A stretch of DNA of 64,000 nt from the NCBI GenBank assembly GCA_033675545.1, contig JAWDGP010006193.1, forward strand, positions 33,501 through 97,500, written 5' to 3'. The translations under genes were made by a program, and so were the position numbers. Source of the stretch: Elysia crispata. Taxonomy: Eukaryota; Mollusca; Gastropoda; Plakobranchidae. Below the pieces are notes generated by a model. It had not been told where the DNA came from and ran no database searches. It saw only the letters and a list, made by a program, of their open reading frames with translations. The number at the start of each line of letters is the position of its first letter. Position 1 is the first letter of the stretch. Shown in pieces: positions 25,933-35,966 of the stretch.

Positions 25933-28900
25933 TTCTGTTTCTTCTCCTGCGTCATGACTTTCATCTTTGCCCTGGCTTGCGTAATGAACCAAAAGTATAT
26001 AAATAAAAACATTATTACTGACACCAATTTTTACTCCTTTTCAGTTTAAGTGTACCAGATTTGACTCCCAATATTGGTGTCTTCTGGTATTTCTTCACTG
26101 AGATGTTTGAACATTTCCGTACACTATTTGTGTGTGTATTCCAACTTAATGCAGTTATCTATACATTGCCCCTGGCTATTAAATTCACGTGAGTTGCACT
26201 ATTTTATTTTTGGCAAATAGAAAGAATCTTCAGTTTGATGGAAAAATTCTGTCACTCTGAATAGATGGCTCCTTTAAAGGTATACACATTAACTTATTAA
26301 ACAAAAATCATGGTTGCTATCTCAACTAGACATTTTTTTAACATTTAAGGTAAGACAAATTTTCTTCAAAACTAGTTTACTGATTTGTTTTTAAATTAAT
26401 TCTGATTGCTACACAGACAATGGTCAAATCCAGCATTTTTCTGTTATTAAGGAAATAAGTTGTACATTATATTTGATTTTTTCTTTTACTTTATCAGGTC
26501 TATACAATACAAAAAGCCATTATTTTCTTGCCTTTTGGGATCATTTTTTTTTTCACAGTGAAAAGCCATTTTTTCTCCTGTATGTTTTGATCTTCATCAC
26601 ATCCATCTTCAAGTCATATCCAAGCTATGGAGATACTGCTCTCTATTTTAGCCTACTTCCGCTTTGGAGCCATGTGTTTCCTTGTGAGTTGCTGGGGTGA
26701 ATTAATTATCAGTATTAATTTTTTAATATAACAAAAAATTGAACCACCTAGTGGAGCCTTAATTTTCTGATCTTGCAGGCATGTTTCTGCCTGACAAATT
26801 AAGTAACACCATCTTAAATGATTTCAATCTTGTATGCAATGCAATAAGAAATTTTAGTGAATACTTTGACTGGAAACAACACATTTTATCCAATTACTAA
26901 ATTAATAAAGTTTTTAGGTACCAACTAAACAATCATACAATGACCATGACAGTGTGAACCAACACATGTTTCCTTTTTTGATGACCTCATTTATTCCTGT
27001 TTTTATTTTTCACTTCCATAAAAAAATTCCTCAATACCAATACAAGACGACTCTAGATTTCTTCTTTTTTTTACCTTTGGAAAGTATTTTTGCATTTTTT
27101 TCCTGCCTTTGTATAAATCATCCATCAGGGTAGTTGAAGAACAGTTGAAAAGTCAAATTTTGTTGGAAATTTTGATATTTGTCTGAGAAAACTGAGCTCA
27201 AACATTCAAGAAAATTAACTTTATTTGATAAAAGCATATCCGATTTACATTTTTTATTTATTCAAGTTAGAAATCAGAGATAAAAGGCTTCCATGAAACT
27301 AAAAGAAATAATGCAAATGAAAACTGATTGTCACTGTTTTAATTTTTTTGTGTGAAACCAATTAATATTTTCTAAAGGCCTTTCCTGTCCTTCAGAAAGA
27401 TTTGCCCTTACTTATGCTTGCTCTATCATTCCCCTTCCCTTGTTACTCTCTTTATCACAAGACAGTCATTCTCTATCAACTGATGTTCGGTTTCTACTTA
27501 CTTTTTTTCTTGCCCCTCTCTCATCCTTTCCCTGCTCTCCACCTTAGCAAATCTTCTTTCACTGCTATTCTCTAACTCATTTTCCATGACCAGATCTCTC
27601 CCTTCTACTCTTCAACTCTTCCTTGCCCTTGCTCACAGTAACACATTTTTTCTCATTCAGTTCTTCCCTACTGCCTTTTTTCTTTTCTGGATCTCCGATT
27701 TCTCCTGCTAATGATAATCCTCTTCTGCTCCTTCCTCTGTAGTTTGTTATAAAGTGTAAGTTCAGTCTAAGGTTAAAACAGAATGAATCATTTCTTGTTT
27801 CTGAATAATCTTATATTAAGAGGGAATTCAAGGGCCAAACCTCCCAATTGTCAACTGAGCTATCTAGCATCTCAGCAATCAATATGTGGAATGTCTATTA
27901 TTTGCCCACATACTGAAGGCTGATTGTCCTATGAATAAATATTATAACTCTGTACTGCTTTGACGAAAAGGTAAAAGGGATAATAAATCAAAGAGAAAAT
28001 AATCAAGAGAAAGCAGATTATTTCTAGGAAATCCTGATTTTGAGGAATCTGTGTGTGGCCTAACTGTGCTCAATTTTATTGTTTCAATTATAAAAAAAAA
28101 AGATTTAAATTAGACATTAAAATTTCTATCAACAATTCTCTCAAGATATATGGTAGAAACGATTTCATTGCGCGAGAGTCAAATTATGTGATGAACAATA
28201 TAAATTGCAAAAATTTTTTAACCATGATTCATTCAAGACCTTGATTTACGGTTCCCTTTTAATGTGTTTAATGCCACACAGCATAATTGTTTTGGCAAAA
28301 TAAAAATTATATTTTTGTGAAATATTTTGCTCTCAGATATGCGAAACACCTTGGTTGTTGGAGGGATGTATATATGTAGTGTTGTCTTGGCACCAATTCT
28401 TTACCATCTGTGGATCTTTGCAGGGAGTGCTAATGCTAACTTTTACTTTGCCATCACACTTGTTTATTCAACAGCTCAGGTGAGTGATATGCAGATAGAT
28501 CTAAAGCAGAATATTGTTCTTTTATATCTTCAATAAATGAACATTTCTTCAAATAAAATGACATAAATCATCCTTAAATATTTTCTATAAAATTCAGTGT
28601 TGGGAAACAAAAGCTATGGCAGATTAAAAAATAAAAGACTACTAGATTGCATTTCTCCAACATTGTAATTAAATTTCATTATGATTTCTCCAGGGCATAT
28701 GTTTTAACCTTACAATATTGTAGTGTTGAAATAAAATTTTCTATAATTATGACAGAGATCTATTTCTAGATATCAGTCAATCAATCAGGTGCCTTGCTTT
28801 TAGTGACATCTGTCCCTTGTCCCATATGTAGCCACATTGTTAGTCCATCCAACATCTTTCCACTATTTTTCCTAAGGTGTTTCCCTTCAATCATCTCACT

Positions 28901-30785
28901 TGTAACATTGTTTTATTTGATTTTTTTTACAGTCCTTTAGATATGCAGCATTTTGATAAGAATCACATTTCTAATTTCTTTTGTAGCTGTTTTAAAATTC
29001 TCCAGGCCTCATATCCATACTTCAGAATGGCACTTCAAGGCTCTTTTTCTTGGGATGGAGATGTTTTAATTTTTTAGTAACGATTTCATTCTCTGGAAAC
29101 TCACCTTTGCTTGTGCTGTTCTTGATGCAACTTTAGTGTCGTTGCCTCCATTGCTTGATATTAAAGTGCTCAAGTATTTGAAGTGATACCTTTTCTTGAG
29201 TTTATTCCCATCGAAAAAATGTTCACCTGTGGACACTCATTGTTTCGACTGACGACCATTTCTTCTGTCTTTTTGCTGTTCAATTTCCTCCCTTTCTTTC
29301 TGTTTTCTTCATCAACAATGTCCAATAATCGTTGCAAGTCTTCTTCATTTTCTACAATAAATACATTGCATCAGCATATCTCAAGTTGTATATGTCCTGC
29401 TAATGCGATAACCACAGGTAGGGCGAAAAACTGCACCTTTGCCATGGCCAGTTAGCTTCTGGACTGGGCAAATGGCAGAGCAGATTACCTGTGTCGATAC
29501 TGTCCATATTGCAGTTTAAAACAAAGGGTCTAGATACTTTTGTTGTCAAAGCAAATTATGTTACATTCATTTTATTCAACCTTGACAACTTTTTTTTAAA
29601 TGGTTCTAATGAGTTTATGAAAGAATGAGTCATAGACATAGGCTTGGATAAAAATAAGTTTTCAAAGAGAGGTTGATTGGATACGATAATTTCAGTTTAC
29701 AATAATTTGCAATACCTTTGGTGAAAGATTGGATTTGCAATGAGAAAAAAAACACATACGTAATAAATTTAGTGTGTGTGTGTATGTGAAAGGTGGGGGT
29801 TGGAGGTGGCTGGGATGAGAACAAAGGGGGAAAATTATTACTCATTTAGAACAAGCAAACTAGAATTTTTTTAGTGAGTCACATGTTAAAAAATACGTTT
29901 TTGAAGCAATAAGGATCAAAAGAGTTAAAATCAGCGAGGATCCTTTTTGAAATTGAGATTTTAAAGCTATGGCCGTCTTTTTTTTCTAAATCTTGACATT
30001 GACTTATAATTATTACATTAAAATCTGCATGGATAATTCAAAGATGCTGAGTAGTCATTTGCCAGATCTCATGGGTTGACATAGCCTATCAACCTCTGAA
30101 ATGTTTTACGCACCCTAGTTATTTTAAGGTCTCTCCACTAACCCATTTTCAGTAATAGAAGTAATACAAACTATGCTTTACTCATTAGAGGTTGATTGAA
30201 CCAAATTGCCTTACTTCAGAATGGATTAACTTTAAACATTAGAAATCAACTGAAATGTTAGTCACAAAAAATGTACTTTAAAAAAAAAAAGAAATCAAAT
30301 ATAAAAGTTCTGAATTCATTCTTTGCCCAAAATGTCATCTGATTAGTTGACATACTCAAGACAGTGTGCAGAAATCGGGAAGGCATTTTTTTGTGAATAA
30401 TTTTAAGAAGTTTCTCATTATTAAAAAATATCTCTTTTTGTCATTCTTCCTTGGTTTTCACAAGGAAGCATTGTGGAAAATAAGGAATTATGAAAGTTAA
30501 AAGCCCTCATTGCTCTATGCTTCTTTTTGGTGATCAAGACCACATCATCAACTTAAAAATGTAAAGAAATATTTTGATATCAGGACTTATTTTTATAAGG
30601 TTAAGTAAACAGTAAATATCATTTATTCTGATTGCTGTAAATATTAATAAAAAAAACATGTCTTTCTCTAGATTTTTTTGGTCACAGACATCGTATTTGC
30701 TTACCTCAGACGTGAGTATGATCTCTACCATGGAACTGAACATCTTAATCCAGATGGGACAAAAGCAAGGATAAAGCTTGATTGA
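9195..30785 (+). CDS. PIGU: GPI transamidase subunit PIG-U, complete 12-exon gene
   Basis: PIG-U is a multi-pass ER-membrane subunit of GPI transamidase, which swaps a C-terminal signal peptide for a preassembled GPI anchor. Twelve exons with continuous phase total 1,320 nt (439 residues plus stop); human PIGU has 435. Landmarks in order are the N-terminal membrane segment and [50 protein letters not shown], the signature [18 protein letters not shown] then [49 protein letters not shown], and the tail [11 protein letters not shown] ending in KLD. The start ATG (acaaacATGG) gives the expected N-terminus. Exon 3 is the one uncertain piece. Candidate poly(A) signals are ATTAAA near 31040 and AATAAA at 31954; neither is proven. 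The ortholog call is secure. Confidence 0.95.
9328..12926 (+). other. PIGU: PIGU intron 1
   Basis: 3.6 kb with no recognised exon. It contains poly-C/G-rich patches (about 10830-10870), a short GA run near 10425 and a diverged tandem repeat near 12085-12316. Confidence 0.7.
12085..12316. repeat. Diverged ~70-100-bp tandem repeat
   Basis: Three related units share the order gagtgggct/aatgggct, a caatactcaattgcg or ttgcaatctct block, and agagaagcca. They end near 12148, 12247 and 12316. Divergence is high. Confidence 0.45.
12927..12991 (+). CDS. PIGU: PIGU exon 2
   Basis: This 65-nt exon follows a ctaccag acceptor and ends at gtaaga. It reads [20 protein letters not shown] then HE, matching the family VVEG...VSPYSG..FHE block. 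It is too short and too phased to show in a start-to-stop ORF scan. Confidence 0.93.
13045..14127 (+). mobile_element. R2-type (restriction-like endonuclease) LINE, 3' half, decayed
   Basis: This is the C-terminal end of a non-LTR retrotransposon polyprotein, starting ~55 bp into PIGU intron 2. The final open segment (13435-14127) carries a zinc knuckle [17 protein letters not shown], which fits the CX2CX7HX4C spacing of R2-like elements. It then has a restriction-like endonuclease region ([29 protein letters not shown]) and a tail with [16 protein letters not shown] and SRWIWSRR. Upstream coding continues through 13051-13311 and 13244-13501 but changes frame twice, so the copy is dead. The stop is at 14125-14127. 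The 5' part, including the reverse-transcriptase core, is missing, as in 5'-truncated insertions. Confidence 0.85.
14140..14358 (+). mobile_element. tRNA-derived SINE-like unit with inverted-repeat body
   Basis: A tRNA-like head (about 14145-14220) has an A-box-like ccagtggtatagcgccggg and an exact B-box ggttcgaatcc, plus complementary agcgcc/ggcgct ends. Thirteen A residues follow. A 126-bp segment then begins agataacagggag (14234) and ends in its exact reverse complement ctccctgttatct. The whole sits directly behind the R2-type LINE stop. It is not a functional tRNA because the cloverleaf is incomplete. Confidence 0.6.
14424..15148 (+). mobile_element. Tigger/pogo-like DNA transposon, internally deleted
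   Basis: The left terminus tacagtggagtccacttata and right terminus cgttataccagagtttactgta form imperfect inverted repeats of ~30 bp with TA at the ends, typical of the pogo/Tigger group. Near the right end, ATG 15041 opens [16 protein letters not shown], which resembles the start of CENP-B/pogo-type transposases. The reading frame then runs straight into the right terminus, so nearly all of the transposase is deleted. Confidence 0.75.
16660..16728 (+). CDS. PIGU: PIGU exon 3 (donor uncertain)
   Basis: A strong acceptor (gaattttttccccag) is followed by codons for [14 protein letters not shown]. This continues exon 2's HE with the family TPL in the right phase. The rest of the exon matches the family poorly. 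Two in-phase donors are possible: gtgtca after 16710 (17 codons, nearest the human spacing) or the better gtaatg after 16728 (23 codons). The span given uses the second. Confidence 0.6.
17240..17302 (+). CDS. PIGU: PIGU exon 4
   Basis: This 63-nt, phase 0-0 exon lies between ttcccctcag and gtaagt. It encodes a membrane segment [13 protein letters not shown] to FVNYL, the counterpart of human FMITDALTAIALYFAI..FN. Confidence 0.88.
17509..18030 (+). mobile_element. RTE-type LINE, endonuclease part, interrupted
   Basis: The translation begins with [12 protein letters not shown] and continues with [38 protein letters not shown] and [16 protein letters not shown]. These are the landmarks of the RTE-clade apurinic endonuclease, the family often annotated as craniofacial development protein 2-like. 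A catalytic-type segment [14 protein letters not shown] is readable in another frame. Several frameshifts and stops are present. The similarity breaks off near 18030 and resumes with the reverse transcriptase near 21085. Confidence 0.85.
18030..19020. other. Unassigned 1-kb stretch between RTE and DIRS parts
   Basis: No family similarity was recognised by eye. It may be the 5' end, terminal repeat or gag region of the inserted DIRS element. Short open frames only. Confidence 0.4.
19020..21060 (+). mobile_element. DIRS-type tyrosine-recombinase retrotransposon, decayed
   Basis: Order and motifs fit DIRS elements. The reverse transcriptase has [20 protein letters not shown], the catalytic YIDD at 19265-19276 and a [20 protein letters not shown] segment. 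An RNase H-like region follows ([34 protein letters not shown]). A linker carries [21 protein letters not shown] tyrosine-recombinase-like C-terminal part ends it ([30 protein letters not shown]). Frames are broken many times. No intact split direct repeats or inverted terminal repeats were recognised. The element lies inside the RTE LINE and is therefore the younger insertion. Confidence 0.8.
21085..22430 (+). mobile_element. RTE-type LINE, reverse-transcriptase part
   Basis: Similarity resumes with [16 protein letters not shown], continues through GFVEGK, an RQGSVLS block (family RQGCVLSP), a decayed LRYADD region near 21590, [11 protein letters not shown]-type codons near 21780, and a LxGCExWxISK-like remnant near 21960. 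The order matches the RTE reverse transcriptase. Frameshifts and stops are frequent. It belongs with the endonuclease fragment at 17509-18030. Confidence 0.8.
22516..22533. repeat. (TA)n microsatellite
   Basis: A short TA run lies 80 bp before PIGU exon 5. Confidence 0.85.
22615..22718 (+). CDS. PIGU: PIGU exon 5
   Basis: This 104-nt exon lies between ttatttacag and gtgagt. It encodes a charged lumenal or cytosolic loop ([15 protein letters not shown]) and the start of a membrane helix ([10 protein letters not shown]). It ends in phase 2. Confidence 0.88.
23267..23367 (+). CDS. PIGU: PIGU exon 6
   Basis: This 101-nt exon lies between ctccacag and gtgagt. It reads [20 protein letters not shown] then [13 protein letters not shown], matching the family LLNPYTILSCVAKST...NN segment. 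Confidence 0.95.
23666..23763 (+). CDS. PIGU: PIGU exon 7
   Basis: This 98-nt exon lies between tttaccag and gttggt. It reads [20 protein letters not shown] then [13 protein letters not shown], a highly conserved family membrane segment. Confidence 0.96.
23875..23990 (+). mobile_element. RTE LINE C-terminal fragment
   Basis: The reading [20 protein letters not shown] then [11 protein letters not shown] matches the last part of RTE polyproteins (LTKWLNVG..T..L..TRDRDAWK). It lies in the small intron between PIGU exons 7 and 8. Confidence 0.7.
24214..24374 (+). CDS. PIGU: PIGU exon 8
   Basis: This 161-nt exon lies between ttattttcag and gtgagt. It encodes a loop, then [17 protein letters not shown] and the conserved [11 protein letters not shown] that leads into the signature of exon 9. 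Confidence 0.95.
25075..25505. other. Unclassified intronic sequence in PIGU intron 8
   Basis: Less AT-rich than its surroundings and possibly an old repeat, but no terminal structure or coding similarity was recognised. Confidence 0.3.
25829..25958. repeat. Perfect palindrome with (AT)37 centre
   Basis: A 28-bp arm (25829-25856, gtcatgacgcaggagaagaa...) and its exact reverse complement (25931-25958) flank 74 bp of perfect AT. A second, outer pair of 15 bp (agccagggcaaagat at 25775-25789, reverse complement at 25963-25977) extends the symmetry; the left side has ~39 extra bases between arms and the right only 4. It could extrude as a cruciform and, as RNA, form a long hairpin just upstream of PIGU exon 9. 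Confidence 0.97.
26045..26188 (+). CDS. PIGU: PIGU exon 9, signature exon
   Basis: This 144-nt exon lies between ccttttcag and gtgagt. It holds the most conserved PIG-U block, [17 protein letters not shown] then [20 protein letters not shown] perfect palindrome ends only ~70-90 bp upstream of its acceptor. Confidence 0.97.
26559..26683 (+). CDS. PIGU: PIGU exon 10
   Basis: This 125-nt exon lies between tttttttcacag and gtgagt. It encodes [20 protein letters not shown] then [20 protein letters not shown]. An upstream alternative acceptor at ~26498 would bring an in-frame stop. Confidence 0.95.
26684..28336 (+). other. PIGU: PIGU intron 10
   Basis: 1.65 kb with no exon or element recognised. 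The segment 27370-27740 is strongly pyrimidine-rich (tctcccttc, cttcctctgt type). Confidence 0.6.
28337..28479 (+). CDS. PIGU: PIGU exon 11
   Basis: This 143-nt exon lies between ttgctctcag and gtgagt. It encodes membrane helices with [20 protein letters not shown] then ITLVYSTAQ. Confidence 0.96.
28785..29460 (-). mobile_element. RTE LINE reverse-transcriptase relic, antisense
   Basis: Read on the minus strand it gives an [10 protein letters not shown] block, [11 protein letters not shown]-type codons, a FKYL.TLISS.GG region, and the C-terminal landmarks [17 protein letters not shown]. It is antisense to PIGU in the intron between exons 11 and 12. It has many stops and frameshifts. Confidence 0.75.
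30672..30785 (+). CDS. PIGU: PIGU exon 12 and stop
   Basis: This terminal exon follows ctttctctag. It reads [20 protein letters not shown] then a short polar tail and TGA at 30783-30785. It matches the LLISDYFYAFLRREYYL tail of the human protein. Confidence 0.95.
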   Translation: MFLVTDIVFAYLRREYDLYHGTEHLNPDGTKARIKLD

Positions 30786-32909
30786 TTCTTTTTTTGAACA
30801 AAGCAAGCCAGTCTGACAAAGGTGGCTACAACAAATCTTATATAAAAGAAAGGACAGCTTTACACAGAGCAGATCTTATTATCTCTTATTACTTGCTTAG
30901 AAATCTTTTTTTTTCCTGTATTACCAAATAGCTGTAATGTTTCTTGCCTCTGCCAATATCACCAGTAATTTACATTTAATCATTTAAATCAACATGTTTT
31001 CATTCATACCTCACCAAAGTAATACCAATAATTGTAGTATTAAATTTTTTAAAGTTCCTGTACTTCTCCCTGGAAGTCTTAAACAATGATTGATATATTG
31101 ATGAATTGAATATTTAAGCCTAGTCTACAATAGTTGATATAAGTAGGCCTATTTATATTTGTTCAGAAACTATCCTATTCAAACACATGTACCTCAAATG
31201 TGAGTTAAAAAAGATCTTAAAAAAGGATACGATAACTCCATTTTGTTTTTGTTTTTTTGTTTGGGTTTTTTTTTGGAATGTCAGTATAATTTAATTAGTC
31301 TCATTACTTTTGTTAATTAGATCTGATCTCATCAGGCATACTAAAGCAAATTATGTTAATCAGCTCCAATCAAGTCTCTTACAAGGGAAGAACATACAAA
31401 TATATGTAGTTATAAATGCATGTTTTTTCTCTCTTTTTGTTTCTTATTTTCCAAGGACTAAGATAAGAAAGAAAATTGTTTAATTTGGAGTTTAATTTGC
31501 TGGTTAGAAATTTTATAATTACAGTAGCTATAAATTTTAAGACGACAAGACAAACCTTTAATCTTTTGTACTAATTTACTTCTCATCACCAGTCAGTAGA
31601 GTATGCCTTGAAGCCAATGAACTGAGATTCAAAGGACACCTTGCATTCATTGACAAAAGTAAAATCCTCGTTTTGTTTTCCTTCTTTGACTCGCAATACC
31701 TTGCATCAAATGAACTAATCTCAGACCGTCCTCGAGTTCAACGGACTACAAGTATTTGCAAATCCATTATAGAATGCTTGTCTATGTAGAAACTATGTAC
31801 TGGTTGTTGAGATTCAACCTAAAAGTCCCCTGTCGGCTGTTAAGGAATGCTTAAGTGTATAGGTGTTGGGCACTCAGGGTAAGGCTACATTATGCCATAG
31901 TAGGGGTTACCCCGAGTCGGTGAGAGCAAAGTATTGACATGCAGTGAGAAGATAATAAAAAGAGAGGGAGGGAGCGGCAGCCAATGCATGGTGAGATCAT
32001 GATTCAGGATCAAAGAGCCAAAGCGGTGGTAACTTGCGCAACAATGGGAAGAGTAAAGAGTGAATTTACAGACAGGTGGTTAGTTGGTAAAAACAAGGGA
32101 GATAATTTTGTAAAAATTTGACTTTGGTTGGTTACTTCCCACAGCCATTTACTGCTGGCATTTTATAATTGTTCTCAGCCGATTGAAATCTGATACTGGT
32201 ACCCATGTGTGTTCTGGCATGACGCACTGGGGTCCTGCTAGAATAGGAGCCATTGGTGATAAGCCTTTATTTTGTGAAATTCAGTGGACTTTAAATTAAT
32301 TTTTTTTATCAATAATAATCTGTTTCACAGCGTTATGTAATGTAACATTGGAAAGATCTTTTCAAGGACCACACAACACAATTTGATAAATGAGTGTATT
32401 TATAACCAACTGTAAAAGATCTATTTTTTATAAGTCTAGCATAACAGCTCATAATCAGACAATTAGAAAGTCCTCATTAAACCAAATCCTCCAATTTTCA
32501 TGTAATGATTGGGATCATATTTTAATACAGTAATGTCTAAGCTTCTATTCATTGTAAATTATTTTTTCTATGGAAAGTTTGAGAGAGAAGGTGCTGGCCT
32601 ATACTTACTACCTTATCTAAAAAAACAGCTTAAAATCAGTAATCTAACTGATTTTGGCAAGAGGATAGTGTATCATTCTGTGAGGTGTTATGTGCTCAAA
32701 GTAGCAACAATAAGCCCCAACTTGTGAGGAAAACAGAAGAATTTAATTATAGTTGTAGGGAAGTTGACATTGTTATTTGGTCCACTGCCCCAATAATGTT
32801 CTCATGAAGTGGAGACCTCACAAAGTGACATGTACATGTTTGACTATGATTTCCCATGGTATGCTTGAAATGTTATATTTTTTTTACTTTAAAATTTTAT
32901 CTAACTGCT

Positions 32910-34080
32910 ATAAACTGGGCCACTTCTTGATTTTAATGGTTTCATAGCTGTCCTAAGGTTTTTAATTTTGTCTTCTAATTTGTGTATTTTCTTCTTTCGT
33001 TGTCCGATAATTCTGTAATAGGAGGAGATTCCTATAGAAAAACCAGCTTTGTTTCTTTCATCATTTTTTCTTGCCTCAGCTCTCTCTATCCAGTATCCTC
33101 CTTAAATCTTTGATATAATATCCCAACTTTGAAGGTGGGTGGTCAGAGCTTGTTTGAGTTAAATCTCTGCAATATTCTTTCAATTTGAACTTTGGATCGT
33201 TTCAGAAGCGTTTGCAAATTAGAACATTGTCAGGAACTTTCGCCATTGCAAAAATTGATGTATTGATTAGTTTCTCTCTATTGATAATTTGGATCGTGGC
33301 CTTTAGACTACCTTGTCTTTGATCCCCTGCAACTTTGACCCATATATCATCGTTAGGTATAGAATCTCCGTGCCATGTCAGCGAGTTAAGATTTTCATAT
33401 TGTTCTAAAACATGGAAAATCGTCAATAAAAACTGCTGGAGCATTGTCTACATATTCCTCCTTATAGTCATCTTTGAATATAAACTTAGATTTTTTTCCA
33501 ATAACGTCTTTAAGTAACAACTCTTTCTGCAAATTTCTTATTGCATTTCATTCTCTATGAATATTTGATGTGGCTGCAGCATTTTAGTCAGCTCTTTGAA
33601 TTTATCTCTGGATATACAAATTTTGATTTAATGGCAAGTGCATAAGCTTTTGATATTTTTTTTTATTCCGCTATTTTTTCAAGATTTTGAATACTCTTTT
33701 AGCTCTTTCAGAATTAACGTTCCTCAATTCACTCTCCTATTAAGAACTAAATGCTGCTTTTGCTTTTGCTGCTATGAATGTTCAAATTTTTCCCAGATTT
33801 TTTGTACGCATTCTTTTTATAGGTGAACTAACTTTGTCTGAAGATACCCTAGGTTTTTGTATTCTCTGAAATACCACTGTTTGACCTCCGGTTTTTATTT
33901 TTAGCATGTTTTTATTTCCTGGCTGAGCTAATATTTTCTTGAATAGGAAATATGCTACTTGTCTTCTTCTTGTGTTAATGGAGAATGTTTTTTTTTTATG
34001 GTTATAGGACTGCATTATATTTACTAAGCTTTTTATTGGTAATGTTGGGCTTTGTAATGTTAGGGTTTGTGACGCCAAAT
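32910..34080 (-). pseudogene. Unidentified repeat-type ORF relic
   Basis: Several minus-strand open stretches line up in order. 34078-33782 is basic (IKRMRTKNLGKI). 33444-33202 holds LTWHGDSIPNDDIWVKVAGD then QRQGSLKATIQI. A tail near 33060-32910 reads IGQRKKKIHKLEDKIKNLR. The WHGD.IP.D.IWVK..GD wording recalls repetitive hypothetical proteins seen across invertebrate genomes, and I cannot name the family. Frames change between segments and stops intervene, so this is a dead copy, probably of a transposable element. Confidence 0.45.
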
Positions 34081-34084
34081 GTGC

Positions 34085-34205
34085 TTTTATGGTGATGCTC
34101 CTGTGTCCATGAGCTGAGATTTAGAAGGTCCAGGTTTGATTCCAATAGGAGATGTCTACGGCATCTCTTCATAGAAGTTTAAGGGATATTACTTTCCTCT
34201 TGTCC
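34085..34205 (+). mobile_element. Possible tRNA-derived SINE
   Basis: An A-box-like tggtgatgctcctg is followed ~40 nt later by ggtttgattcc, one mismatch from a Pol III B-box. No tail or target duplication was identified. Confidence 0.35.
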
Positions 34206-35204
34206 TCTAGCTACAAAAAGAAAAATAACTCACTCCTTTTTGTTGCCATATGACATTTTATTTCAAGACTCAAGCTAAAACTCTGTTCAAATTATTTATA
34301 TTTCAAGAATGAATTCCACAAAAATGATGAGAATGAATACCTAATGGTGAAAGTACCATAGTTTTGTTTATGATTTTGACTTTGTTTTGTGTTGATGATT
34401 GTAATCAGAGTGATGTAATATTAATGTAGTTGATATTGTTGATAAATTGCTCTCAAAAAGCAAAAACCTTCTTTTGTACATATAATTTTGTCTTTATTTG
34501 GTTTAAAGGGTTTGTACCTTGCGCTTTTGAGAATTAAATAAATGCTTTTATTAGAACAAAATGTTAATTTGTTGTGTTTCAAATATGAATGAGCAAAATT
34601 TGAAATAAATAAAAAATCAATCAAAATTTTCTTCATTACTTTGCCTTCTGTTTTGTAAAAAACTATTTGAAAATGCAAATGCACATAAATTTTTTTTTTA
34701 TATTATTAGTACTACATGTTTTATTAAAGTAAAAGACAGCTTTATGACATATTGGGAAAAGGGCTGAAGACTCTTATTTAAAAAAGAATTAAGTGTCATA
34801 AGGTTTAATACATTTTCTATAATTTTAGTTTACTAATAGTAATACAGTCTTATCTTTGTGTGTAGGCATATAGTGGAAAGATGCAGAAATGAAAACCCTA
34901 ATTCATATCATTGAACTTTACTATTAGCTGATGTTTTCTTCTTTTTGGCTGTGTTGAATTTGAACTTATGATTTGAAGTCATTTGGATAAAGAACCCTTA
35001 CTTTTTCGTTCTATCTCTGCCTTGAATCCCTTTTTCTTCTTATCCTTCATAACTGGAAAAAAAAAAAACAACTAACCGGCAGACAAAAACCTTCAAAACA
35101 AAACAAAACAAAAAAAAAAGCTTCAAAGGAATACATTACTCGAGCACGGCTGCCAGTCCAGCCGTTACAGTTACAGCTTTGATAACTTCATAACTTCCTG
35201 TGAG

Positions 35205-35300
35205 ACCAGCGTGCTCACCCAGTGATAGTTCAACTGGTAGAGCTCAAATGTGAGGATAATTAGCCTCCCACAACAATCTCAAATGAGCTGAATTCGACAT
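35205..35300 (+). mobile_element. Possible tRNA-derived SINE head
   Basis: The sequence tagttcaactggtagagc closely matches a tRNA D-arm/A-box. The expected B-box is degenerate (gaattcgacatt), so this is an A-box-only relic at best. Confidence 0.35.
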
Positions 35301-35872
35301 TATTATGAGGCTTTTTCTCCGATGATACATGAAATGCGATTGTCTCCCCATTGTCGCTAAATAACCACCGACAACACGGCAGGATGTACATGTATTTGCA
35401 AGTGGTAGTGACCTCCAAAATCACCCGTCTCAAGTGAAACTAATTCTCTTAAACTATTTGGTGATGTATCTTATGGAAGAAAAAACTGATGAGAAGCCGG
35501 GTGAAGAGTAAACCAAAGAAGCTTTCCGGTTTCATAGAATATTGATCCATATTTCGGGTCATTGAGTTGCATGCAAAAACAGCTTGTCGCCAGTGTTAAA
35601 ACGCTAGCATAGAAAGAGTAACGGAAAGTTGCAGTTGGTATTAAATTTTGATAGGAAAATTTTATCAATCTAAATCTTAGTCAAAATTAAAGAAAGAAAG
35701 GGCAAAACAATAAAAATAAATAATAGACAAAACAAATAAAGAAACGACACTTTATGGGAGTCTTAACACTAAACAAAAGAAAGGATATTGAAATGAACGA
35801 AGATATACTAAATAGATTATACATGTAAGAGGAGCAGACTTTGAAGTAAAGCGCTGGAAAATAAATAAAAGT

Positions 35873-35875
<3 letters not shown>

Positions 35876-35963
<88 letters not shown>
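35876..35963. repeat. (GA)44 microsatellite
   Basis: A perfect 88-bp GA run with no interruption. Confidence 0.97.

Positions 35964-35966
<3 letters not shown>

Noticed and set aside
26499-26558. Earlier acceptor for PIGU exon 10
   Set aside because: Using it brings an in-frame TGA before the conserved block; the acceptor at 26558 gives perfect family continuity.
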